A DNA stretch of 8,237 bases from Phycisphaerales bacterium (GTDB lineage: Bacteria > Planctomycetota > Phycisphaerae > Phycisphaerales > SM1A02): contig VERO01000093.1 in NCBI GenBank assembly GCA_018882625.1, positions 1-8,237 of the forward strand. The letters are read 5' to 3'. Every line of letters begins with the position of its first letter. Positions within the stretch are counted from its first letter, which is position 1. This document shows, in pieces, positions 1 through 6,691 of this stretch. Under the pieces are notes generated by a model that saw only the letters and a program-made list of their open reading frames with translations, was not told the DNA's origin and did no database searches. Made by a program: the position numbers and the translations under genes.

Positions 1-786
1 GAAGAGCAGGACGTTGGGCCTGCACAGCGCCGAGAGTCCGAGCAGCGCGCCCGCCGCGAGGAACAGCCACCATCTCGGGCGCCTGATGCCTGCGCAGAGG
101 CACACCAGCATGATGGCGTTGAGCGTGACCTGCAGGTTCTCAGACAGCAGGTCGCCGCCCGTGTAGATGAACATCGGGTAGAGCGCTGCGAAGGCGGCAG
201 CCACGAGCGCCTCGCGCCAGCCGAAGACGATGCGCCCGAGCAGCCAGATGAACAGCACCGTGAGCGCACCGAGAACCGCATTCGCGATGTGCGAGATCTC
301 GTATCCGGTGCCGAAGAGCCAGTACAGGACCCCTAGGAAGTAGGGGTACCCGGGGCTCATCTCGAAGACGTCGGTGCCGATCCAGTCGCCGCCGCTCAGC
401 CGCACCGCCCACTCGTGGTAGACGCGCGGGTCGACGGTCAGCAGCGAGAAGTAGGGATCGTTGGCCTTGATCTGGAAGTAGTGGGCCGCACGAAGCAGGG
501 CGCCGATCGAGATGATCAGCGACGCCAGCCCCCACTCGAGGGTGCTGCCGCGACCAGGGTGGTCCGGCCCGTCGGCGGCGGACCCTCCCAGGAGGGCGCC
601 CTGAAGCGAGATGCCTCCCTTGCCCGAGGCCGCGGGGCGCGTACGTCCGCTCGAAGGTGCCGAGGCGATTCGCGCGCGCGCGACCTGCTGGCGGGAGCAC
701 CCGAGCCTGTCGGCGAGCTGCCGGTCCGAGAGACCCGGGTTGTCGCGGATGACCTGCAGCTGCTCGTTGGAGAGTTCCCGTGCCAT
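1..786 (-). CDS. Membrane glycosyltransferase-like protein (GT39/PMT type) with N-terminal helix-turn-helix-like segment; partial, C-terminus beyond left edge
   Basis: The reading frame is open from ATG at 786 to base 1 with no stop, giving 262 residues. Residues 4-41 look like a helix-turn-helix: a helix after LSNEQL, then GLSDRQLADRLGCSRQQVARAR, typical of homeodomain-like DNA-binding modules. An Ala/Gly/Pro/Ser-rich linker covers residues about 43-82. A membrane segment starts near 85 (WGLASLIISIGALL), followed by an outer loop with D119 and Y123, a PGYPYFLG motif at 145-152 and further membrane segments. The motif GGDLLSENL and a closing LGLSALCRPN are typical of GT39/PMT_2 enzymes, which use polyprenyl-linked sugars. 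The start is firm because no in-frame ATG, GTG or TTG occurs between codon 1 and a GTG at codon 128. It begins 5 bases after the arnT stop, with no Shine-Dalgarno, so it is probably co-transcribed and translationally coupled. Membrane-protein class is fairly sure; substrate and role of the HTH are unknown. Confidence 0.75.
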   Translation of the reverse strand, partial: MARELSNEQLQVIRDNPGLSDRQLADRLGCSRQQVARARIASAPSSGRTRPAASGKGGISLQGALLGGSAADGPDHPGRGSTLEWGLASLIISIGALLRAAHYFQIKANDPYFSLLTVDPRVYHEWAVRLSGGDWIGTDVFEMSPGYPYFLGVLYWLFGTGYEISHIANAVLGALTVLFIWLLGRIVFGWREALVAAAFAALYPMFIYTGGDLLSENLQVTLNAIMLVCLCAGIRRPRWWLFLAAGALLGLSALCRPNVLLF

Positions 787-791
787 GTGTG

Positions 792-2522
792 TCAGTTGGG
801 ATGCGCCTGCGCAGCGAGCGGCATGCCGTCAGGCGCGTCGGCGGAGTGTACGGGAGCGGTCCACTCCATCACCGCGATGTTGCCGTGCAGCTCGTCGATG
901 TGCGGCGCAGGGAGCGTCGAGTCCGACTTGAGCGCCTCCGCCATCCAAGGGTCGGCGACAAGCATGACTGAGGTGCCCGGGATCGCGAGCGCGCTCCGCA
1001 CGGTCGAGTGCGTGCGCGACCAGGGCAAGAGCCGCTGCGCCTCTGTCACGAGCCCAAGCTCGTTGTCGAACTCGCTCGGCCTGCCGAGGATCGCGAAATC
1101 GCGGCGACCTGTGGTCCATGTCACGGCGTGCGCGGTCTCCGCGCTCGCAAGCAGGAGCGACGCGGAGCCCATCGCATCGCGATGCCCGGCCAGCACCTCC
1201 CACGGCACCTTGGTGCGCGGGGCGATCGCATCGGGAAACAGGAAGGCGAGTGCGCAGAGCATGGGCGTGACGGCCAGGGCCTGCCGTGATACCCATGCAT
1301 CGGCATCGCGTGCCCTCCATCCCCAGCGATCGATCGCGAACCACAGCCCGGACGCAGCGGCGATGATGAGCAGGGGAAGCCGCGACCCGCCTCGCCAGGG
1401 GCTCTCCAGGCCAATCGCCTCCGGCCCGGTGGCCGCGAGCGCAAGCGCCAGGCACCCGATCACGCAGAGCGCGACGGGTCCTGCTGCGTCCGCGTCCTGC
1501 CGGCGCACCGCGCCCTGCTCGAAGGCGATGCGCAGGCCGATCGCCACCAGCACCGATGCCGGCACGTACAGCGGCAGGATGTAGGTGGGCAGCTTTCCCG
1601 AACTCATCGAGAGCGCAGCCATCGGCACCGCGATCCAGCACAGGCAGAAGCGGACACCGCTGCGGATGTGGGGGTCCGTCATCAGTCCGGAGATGGCGCG
1701 CGGCCATGCCAGCGTCCACATGAATGCGCCAACGGGGAAGATCGCGAGGTAGAGCCACCATGGCTGCGGGTGCTGGTTTGCATCAGGATTCGTGAACCGC
1801 CGGATGTGCTCGACCTCGATGAAGTAGCGCCAGAAGTCGGGCTCGGACTGGTGCATCAGCCACGCGACAGGCGCCACTGCCGCGACGGCGCTGCACAGGG
1901 GAATCCACGGCATCAGCAGCAGGTCGCGCCAGCGCCGCTCCCACAGCAGGAAGCCTGCGGCAGCGGCGCCAGGGATCGCCAGCGCGAGCAGGCCCTTGAT
2001 CAGGAAGCCGGCGCCCGCGGCGACACCTGCCAGCAGCAGCCAGCCCGCGCATGCACGCCCCCGGCTCGTGCACGCGGACCAGAACGCGGCCAGCGTGACT
2101 GCGATGCAGGCCGCGAATGGGGGATCAAGGAGAGCCAGTGTCGCGAGCACGGCCGGCCCGATCGTGGTGACCTGCACGAGAAAGGCCAGCGGGCCGTCGC
2201 GGCACCGCCCGGTGATGCGCACCGCCACCCACCACGCGGCCAGCGCGGCGATGCCACCGGCGATCGCGCATGGAAGTCGGATCGCGAAGGCACTTGGCCC
2301 GAGCATCGACATGCTCGCGGCGGTGAGCCAGTAGCCCAGCGGCGGCTTCTCGTAGTAGCGGAACCCGGAGAGGCGCAGCTGGGTCCAGTCGCCGGAGGCG
2401 ATCATCTCCGCGGGGATCGCCGCGTAGCGTGCCTCATCGTGCGCGATCAGCGGTCGCGCACCGAGCACGAGCACCGATGTCAGCAGGAACACGGCGAGTG
2501 CGGCAAGCGCCAGGCGCGTCAT
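792..2522 (-). CDS. arnT: ArnT, undecaprenyl-phosphate-L-Ara4N : lipid A 4-amino-4-deoxy-L-arabinosyltransferase
   Basis: This 576-residue inner-membrane enzyme (about 550 in E. coli) would transfer L-Ara4N from undecaprenyl phosphate to lipid A phosphates on the periplasmic face, the last step of the pathway. A membrane helix at 4-21 is followed by the first periplasmic loop, with HDEARY at 28-33, SGDW at 43-46 and YYEKP at 56-60, the PMT-family signature region. Other ArnT landmarks are EPDFWRYFIEVEHIRRF (227-243) and SSGKLPTYILP (307-317), both nearly as in enteric ArnT. Multiple hydrophobic segments run to about residue 430, then a soluble C-terminal domain typical of ArnT rather than of generic GT39 proteins. 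ATG at 2522 is chosen because the frame upstream has no further credible start and the N-terminal helix begins directly after it. There is no Shine-Dalgarno site. The gene follows arnD after 115 bases and ends 5 bases before the next gene. Confidence 0.93.
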   Translation of the reverse strand: MTRLALAALAVFLLTSVLVLGARPLIAHDEARYAAIPAEMIASGDWTQLRLSGFRYYEKPPLGYWLTAASMSMLGPSAFAIRLPCAIAGGIAALAAWWVAVRITGRCRDGPLAFLVQVTTIGPAVLATLALLDPPFAACIAVTLAAFWSACTSRGRACAGWLLLAGVAAGAGFLIKGLLALAIPGAAAAGFLLWERRWRDLLLMPWIPLCSAVAAVAPVAWLMHQSEPDFWRYFIEVEHIRRFTNPDANQHPQPWWLYLAIFPVGAFMWTLAWPRAISGLMTDPHIRSGVRFCLCWIAVPMAALSMSSGKLPTYILPLYVPASVLVAIGLRIAFEQGAVRRQDADAAGPVALCVIGCLALALAATGPEAIGLESPWRGGSRLPLLIIAAASGLWFAIDRWGWRARDADAWVSRQALAVTPMLCALAFLFPDAIAPRTKVPWEVLAGHRDAMGSASLLLASAETAHAVTWTTGRRDFAILGRPSEFDNELGLVTEAQRLLPWSRTHSTVRSALAIPGTSVMLVADPWMAEALKSDSTLPAPHIDELHGNIAVMEWTAPVHSADAPDGMPLAAQAHPN

Positions 2523-2544
2523 GCGCGAGGAGCCTAGTCGCGCC

Positions 2545-2581
2545 GCACCGCGGGTGCACGAGGCGCGTACCGCGACGCGGT
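2545..2581 (-). other. Two small GC-rich hairpins in the arnD-arnT gap
   Basis: The 115-base gap 2523-2637 holds two short perfect inverted repeats: 2545-2557 (GCACC/GGTGC with a 3-base loop) and 2569-2581 (ACCGC/GCGGT with a 3-base loop). A 10-base palindrome, CGGCATGCCG, lies at 2627-2636 directly after the arnD stop. None is followed by a T-run, so they do not look like an intrinsic terminator. They would sit in the arnT leader and could affect mRNA processing or translation, or be chance in GC-rich DNA. Nothing else is visible in the gap. Confidence 0.25.
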
Positions 2582-2637
2582 GCCGCCGCGCCGAGCGCAG
2601 GTGCTTGCCTGAAGCGCAACGACGCGCGGCATGCCGT

Positions 2638-3546
2638 CTACTCCGTGGCGTCGCCCCGCAGGCAAAGCCATCCCTCGCGCCCCGGAACCTGACCTGGCAC
2701 GAGCGCGCAGGTGGGCAGGGGATCGCACGAGTGGCGCGCGAGCCATTCGCCAAGCGGCTCGAACGAATGCCCTTGGGCGATCGCGCGCGAGAGAAAATCC
2801 TCGAACAGCTCGGCCTTTGCGCCACCCTCGCTCTCGGCATGGATCGTCAGCACATGCGGCGCGCCATCGGCGACGAGGCCAAGCAGCCGATCGTTCCATG
2901 CGGCATCTGCGGCAGCGCCGCGACCGGCGCCCTCGTCGTAGGTGGGCAGGTCGACCGGGACCTGCGGCTGCGCTAGGCCTGCGGCGGCGGCGGGCATCCG
3001 TGGCTGGAACGGGGCGCAGTTCCCCCGGCAGTCGCTGCGGTAGCGGAAGGTGCGCGAGGACGGCAGCCCGAGGAGGCGCTCCGAGAACCGCCATCCGGGC
3101 GCGGCTGCGGTGTGCGGTGCCTGCCCGAGCACGGATCCCAGCGCATCCGTGGCTCGTGCCAGATCCGCATCAAGCGCCGAGTCGGGCAGCGAGTCGACAC
3201 CAACCTGCCATCGGTGGTGGTCCCACGCGTGGACTCCGGACTCATGGCCCTCGAGGTGCGGCATCCGGATGGTGTCCGCAAGATGACGCGAGATCACCGG
3301 TCCGGGCCACAGCGTGCCGCGCAGGATGATGTCCCAGCCGTAGAGGCTCGGTGCACCCGAGCGCAGCATCTTGAGCGCGAACGCCGGACGCAGCATGCGG
3401 CGCACATGCCTTCCCATGTTGTCGGGTCCGACCGTCCAGTACCAGGTGCCGCGCACGCGGTGTCGCTGCAGCGTGGCCAGCAGCCGCGGCACGCCGTCGC
3501 GCGTGCCGCGGAAGGTGTCGACGTCAATGCGCAGGCCGATCGTCAC
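2638..3546 (-). CDS. arnD: ArnD, 4-deoxy-4-formamido-L-arabinose-phosphoundecaprenol deformylase
   Basis: The product is a 302-residue NodB/polysaccharide-deacetylase-type metal-dependent enzyme (about 296 in E. coli). It would remove the formyl group from undecaprenyl-phosphate-L-Ara4FN at the inner membrane before transport and use by ArnT. Residues 4-15 read GLRIDVDTFRGT, with D8 and D10 in the metal/catalytic motif. Next come VGPDNMGRH (39-47), SLYGWDI (67-73), VHAWDHHRWQ (105-114, candidate metal-binding histidines), SDCRG (171-175), LPTYDE (200-205) and TIHAESEG (234-241). The C-terminus keeps the ArnD-specific PGREGWL (288-294). The start is a GTG at 3546, which puts the IDVD motif at the same distance from the N-terminus as in known ArnD proteins. 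It lies 15 bases after the arnA stop with no purine-rich ribosome site, suggesting translational coupling. Confidence 0.94.
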   Translation of the reverse strand: MTIGLRIDVDTFRGTRDGVPRLLATLQRHRVRGTWYWTVGPDNMGRHVRRMLRPAFALKMLRSGAPSLYGWDIILRGTLWPGPVISRHLADTIRMPHLEGHESGVHAWDHHRWQVGVDSLPDSALDADLARATDALGSVLGQAPHTAAAPGWRFSERLLGLPSSRTFRYRSDCRGNCAPFQPRMPAAAAGLAQPQVPVDLPTYDEGAGRGAAADAAWNDRLLGLVADGAPHVLTIHAESEGGAKAELFEDFLSRAIAQGHSFEPLGEWLARHSCDPLPTCALVPGQVPGREGWLCLRGDATE

Positions 3547-3561
3547 GCGGCGTGCGCAGGG

Positions 3562-5616
3562 TCAGGAGTGCGCGCCTGCCGCGCTCGCGCGCGGCTTTGC
3601 GGCGGGTGGTGCCTTGGCCGGGGCCCCGACCACGAGCCCGTGCTGCCGTGCATGGTTCTGCAGGAACCAGTCGAGCGTGCGCTCGACGCTCGCGGCGGTC
3701 GCGATGCGCGGTGTCCATCCGATCGCATCCTGCGCGTTGCGGATGCTCGGCCGGCGGTGCTGCACGTCCTCGTAGCCCTTGCCGTAGTAGCGGGAGCTCT
3801 CGATCTCCTGGAAGCCTGCGAAGGGCGGGTAGCAGGACCGCAGCGGATGGCGCTCGAAGGCCTCCACGAGCATCTCGGCGAGCTCCTTGATGCTCGCCTC
3901 GTTGTCGGGGTTGCCGATGTTGAAGATGCGCCCGTCGCAGGTGCCGCGCTCGTTGGCCACGATGCGGTAGAGGCACTCGATGCCTTCGTCCACGTCCGTG
4001 AAGCAGCGCTTCTGGCGGCCTCCGTCCACCAGCAGGATCGGCGTGCCCTCCACCAGGTTGAGGATCAGCTGCGTGATCGCGCGCGAGCTGCCGATGCGGG
4101 CGCTGTCGAGCGTGTCGAGCCGCGGCCCGATCCAGTTGAAGGGGCGGAAGAGGCTGAACTTGAGGCCGCGCGTGGAGCCGTAGGCCCAGATCACGCGGTC
4201 CAGCAGCTGCTTGCTGGCGGAGTAGATCCAGCGCTGGCGGTGGATCGGTCCGGTCACGAGCGGGCTGGTCTCCTCGTCGAACCGCTCGTCGGTGCACATG
4301 CCGTACACCTCGGAGGTGCTGGGGAAGATGAGGCGCTTGCCGAATCGCACGCAGTCGCGCACGACGCGCAGGTTCTCCTCGAAGTCGAGCTCGAAGACGC
4401 GCAGCGGATTGCGCACGTACTCGATGGGCGTGGCGATGGCGACCAGCGGCAGCACCACGTCGCACTTGCGCACGTGGTACTCGACCCATTCGCGGTTGAT
4501 GGTGATGTCGCCCTCCACGAAGTGGAATCGCGGGTGCTGCGTGAGGCCGCCGAGGTTCTCGGAGTTGAGGTCCATGCCGTAGACCTCGAAGGACTCGTTC
4601 TGAAGCAGGCGCTCCGAGAGGTGGCTGCCGATGAAGCCGTTCACCCCGAGGATCAGCACGCTCGTGCGGCGCGCGCGGGCTGCGGCTGGCGCGCGGCCGA
4701 ACCGCATCCTGGGCACAAGGTTCATCTCCCGCGCGACCTGGGTTCCGGTGGACCAGATGCCGTCCGGGCCCTGCGCCTCGACGATCTCCAGGGCGCCGTC
4801 GCCGCATGCCACCACCAGGGGCGACACGGAGAGGATCTCGCCGGGCTGCGCGTCGCGTGCGCCCGGCGCACTGGCCTTGGACGCACGCCACACCATCATC
4901 CTGCGCGTGCCCGCAAAGGTGAACGCCCCCGGCCACGGGTGGGCGACGGCACGCACCAGGTTGCGCACGCGCTCCGCCGGCATGCTCCAGTCGATCTCGC
5001 CATCGGCGGGCGTGCGCCGTCCCATCGTGGTGGCGCGTGACTCGTCCTGCGGAGTACGGGGCGCGGTGCCCGCCTTCACCAGCGGCAGCGTCGCCTCCAG
5101 GAGCCTCGAGCTCTCGTCGCACACGCGCCGCGTCAGCGTCATGGCGTCGTCGTCAGCGCCGATGGGCACCCGCACCTGCGCGAGGATGTCGCCGGCGTCC
5201 GCCCTGTCGACCATGTGGTGGAGCGTGACTCCCGTCTCGGTCTCGCCGTTGACGAGCACCCAGTTGATCGGGCACCTGCCGCGGTAGCGGGGGAGCAGCG
5301 CGGAGTGCAGGTTGATGCAGCCCTTGGGGAACAGCTCGCGGATGCGCGGCCCCACCATCTGGCGGTAGTGGTAGGAGAGGAGCAGGTCGGGCTTGAGCTC
5401 GCGGATGCGCTCGATCCAGATCGGGTGGTCGATCTTCTCCGGCGCGAAGACCGGGATGCCCTGCTGTGCCGCGAGCCGCGCGACCGACGCAAACCAGCTG
5501 CCCTCGGAGGGGTCATCGCGGTGCGTGAAGACCGCCACGACGTTCATGCCGCTGCGGATGGTGGCGGCCAGCGCCGCGGCGCCGATCTCGTGGTACGCAA
5601 GGACGACGGTTCGCAT
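3562..5616 (-). CDS. arnA: ArnA, bifunctional UDP-L-Ara4N formyltransferase / UDP-glucuronate oxidative decarboxylase
   Basis: This cytoplasmic 684-residue fusion carries both ArnA activities. Residues 1 to about 305 are the formyltransferase, using 10-formyltetrahydrofolate to formylate UDP-L-Ara4N. The catalytic residues N102, H104 (INLHSALLPRYRG) and D140 (VDRADAGDI) have the same numbers as in E. coli. Residues about 318-660 are the NAD-dependent decarboxylase that converts UDP-glucuronate to the UDP-4-keto-pentose. It has a Rossmann motif LGVNGFIG (323-330), PSTSEVYG (432-439; T434, S435, E436), Y465 and K469 of the YxxxK pair, and R621 in HRRPSIRNA, all shifted by two from the E. coli positions. 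Both active sites look intact. An Ala/Pro/Lys-rich tail of about 25 residues extends past the usual end. ATG at 5616 is preceded by AGGAG at a 7-base spacing; the frame stays open further upstream, but that part is not ArnA-like. Confidence 0.96.
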   Translation of the reverse strand: MRTVVLAYHEIGAAALAATIRSGMNVVAVFTHRDDPSEGSWFASVARLAAQQGIPVFAPEKIDHPIWIERIRELKPDLLLSYHYRQMVGPRIRELFPKGCINLHSALLPRYRGRCPINWVLVNGETETGVTLHHMVDRADAGDILAQVRVPIGADDDAMTLTRRVCDESSRLLEATLPLVKAGTAPRTPQDESRATTMGRRTPADGEIDWSMPAERVRNLVRAVAHPWPGAFTFAGTRRMMVWRASKASAPGARDAQPGEILSVSPLVVACGDGALEIVEAQGPDGIWSTGTQVAREMNLVPRMRFGRAPAAARARRTSVLILGVNGFIGSHLSERLLQNESFEVYGMDLNSENLGGLTQHPRFHFVEGDITINREWVEYHVRKCDVVLPLVAIATPIEYVRNPLRVFELDFEENLRVVRDCVRFGKRLIFPSTSEVYGMCTDERFDEETSPLVTGPIHRQRWIYSASKQLLDRVIWAYGSTRGLKFSLFRPFNWIGPRLDTLDSARIGSSRAITQLILNLVEGTPILLVDGGRQKRCFTDVDEGIECLYRIVANERGTCDGRIFNIGNPDNEASIKELAEMLVEAFERHPLRSCYPPFAGFQEIESSRYYGKGYEDVQHRRPSIRNAQDAIGWTPRIATAASVERTLDWFLQNHARQHGLVVGAPAKAPPAAKPRASAAGAHS

Positions 5617-5623
5617 GGGAGTG

Positions 5624-5628
5624 CTCCT
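5624..5628 (-). promoter_or_regulatory. Shine-Dalgarno site of arnA
   Basis: AGGAG on the minus strand lies 7 bases before the ATG at 5616 and settles the arnA start against a longer open frame reaching to 5886. It sits in the 70-base arnC-arnA gap. The hexamer GAGCAC occurs twice in that gap with a 14-base period, and nothing else in it resembles a promoter or terminator. Confidence 0.7.
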
Positions 5629-5686
5629 GGATCGGTGCTCGTCGAGGGATGCTGCGGTGTGGCTGGCGTGAGATGCGCGGCGCGCG

Positions 5687-6691
5687 TCAGAGGCCCGCGG
5701 CCGCCCGTTCGGCGGGGATCGCGGCAGTGCGAGGCGGGGCTGCACGCTCGCCCAAGGTCTCGCCGACCATCCTGTCGATGATGTAGCGGGGCCGCTCGCG
5801 CACATCGGCGTGGATGCGGCCGATGTACTCGCCCATGAGGCCGAGCGCCACGAACTGCGCGCCGATGAAGAAGAACGCGATGGCAAACAGGGTGAACACG
5901 CCGTCGCCGGCCCACTGCGCGCCGTAGATGAACCGCAGCGCCAGCAGCAGCGCGCCGAATCCGACGGACAGCGCGGAGATCGCGGCGCCGACCCAGCTCA
6001 GCATGCGCAGCGGCACGGTGGTCATGCACGTCAGCAGGTCAAACTGCAGGTTGACGAGCTTCAGCACCGAGTACTTGCTGGTGCCGCGCGCGCGCTCCGC
6101 ATGCCCGACGGGCACCTCGGTCACGCGCTTGGCGAACAGGTTGGCGAGCACGGGGATGAAGGTGTGCCGCTCGCGGCAGCTCAGCATCGCATCGACGACG
6201 CGCCGGCGGTAGGCGCGCAGCATGCAGCCGTAGTCGTGCAGCCGCACGCCGGTGCTCTTGCGGACCATCAGGTTGATGAGGCCGCTGAACACCTTGCGGA
6301 AGAGCGCGTCCTGCCGGTCCTGGCGCACGGAGCCGACGACGTCGTATCCCGCGTCGACCTGCGCGACGAGCTTCCCGATCTCCTCCGGCGGGTTCTGCAG
6401 GTCCGCATCGAGCGTCACCATGATGTCACCCTGCGCGGCCCCGAATCCGCACAGGATCGCGTTGTGCTGGCCGTAGTTGCGGTTCAGCAGGAGCGCCTTG
6501 ACCTCGCCGGGATTCGCGGTGGCCGCATCGGCGAGCCACTCGGTCGACCCGTCGCGGCTCCCGTCGTCGACCAGGATGATCTCGGTCGGCCGGTCGAGCC
6601 CCCGGCATGCGGCGAGCGTGCGCTCGAGCAGCTCCGGCAGGTTGTCCCGCTCGTTGTAGACGGGGATGATGACCGAGACCGCGGGCTTCAC
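5687..6691 (-). CDS. arnC: ArnC, undecaprenyl-phosphate 4-deoxy-4-formamido-L-arabinose transferase
   Basis: The product is a 334-residue inner-membrane GT2-family enzyme (322 in E. coli). It would transfer L-Ara4FN from its UDP form to undecaprenyl phosphate on the cytoplasmic face. The catalytic domain comes first: VSVIIPVYNERDNLPEL (5-21), LVDDGSRDGS (40-49), NRNYGQHNAI (70-79), and DADLQNPPEE (95-104) as the DxD-type nucleotide-sugar and metal site. Then come two membrane helices (WVGAAISALSVGFGALLLAL and FTLFAIAFFFIGAQFVALGL) and the GEYIGRI motif common to polyprenyl-phosphate glycosyltransferases. An Ala-rich tail ends the protein. The start is GTG at 6691, whose GTGA overlaps the arnB stop by four bases, with a strong AGGAGG six bases upstream. 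The pathway context and close ArnC resemblance favour ArnC over a DPM1- or GtrB-type enzyme. Confidence 0.94.
   Translation of the reverse strand: MKPAVSVIIPVYNERDNLPELLERTLAACRGLDRPTEIILVDDGSRDGSTEWLADAATANPGEVKALLLNRNYGQHNAILCGFGAAQGDIMVTLDADLQNPPEEIGKLVAQVDAGYDVVGSVRQDRQDALFRKVFSGLINLMVRKSTGVRLHDYGCMLRAYRRRVVDAMLSCRERHTFIPVLANLFAKRVTEVPVGHAERARGTSKYSVLKLVNLQFDLLTCMTTVPLRMLSWVGAAISALSVGFGALLLALRFIYGAQWAGDGVFTLFAIAFFFIGAQFVALGLMGEYIGRIHADVRERPRYIIDRMVGETLGERAAPPRTAAIPAERAAAGL

Noticed and set aside
140..700. 186-codon minus-strand frame at the left end
   Set aside because: Frame-shifted shadow of the edge-open gene 1-786, whose frame shows hydrophobic membrane segments and GT39-type motifs.
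415..1584. 389-codon plus-strand open frame opposite arnT and the partial membrane gene
   Set aside because: Shadow frame with Ser/Arg/Ala-rich low-information translation; the minus strand encodes recognisable ArnT and membrane segments.
1668..2537. 289-codon plus-strand open frame opposite arnT
   Set aside because: Gln/Arg/Gly-rich shadow of the ArnT coding strand with no recognisable domain.
2523..2637. Intrinsic terminator between arnD and arnT
   Set aside because: The hairpins are short and no T-run follows on the transcribed strand.
3112..5040. 642-codon plus-strand open frame antisense to arnA and arnD
   Set aside because: It lies entirely opposite two genes with intact catalytic motifs. 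Its His/Ala/Glu-rich translation has no domain and is what a GC-rich antisense frame produces.
3524..5122. 532-codon minus-strand frame overlapping arnA in another frame
   Set aside because: Arg/Ala/His-rich frame-shifted reading of arnA; the true frame carries both ArnA active sites.
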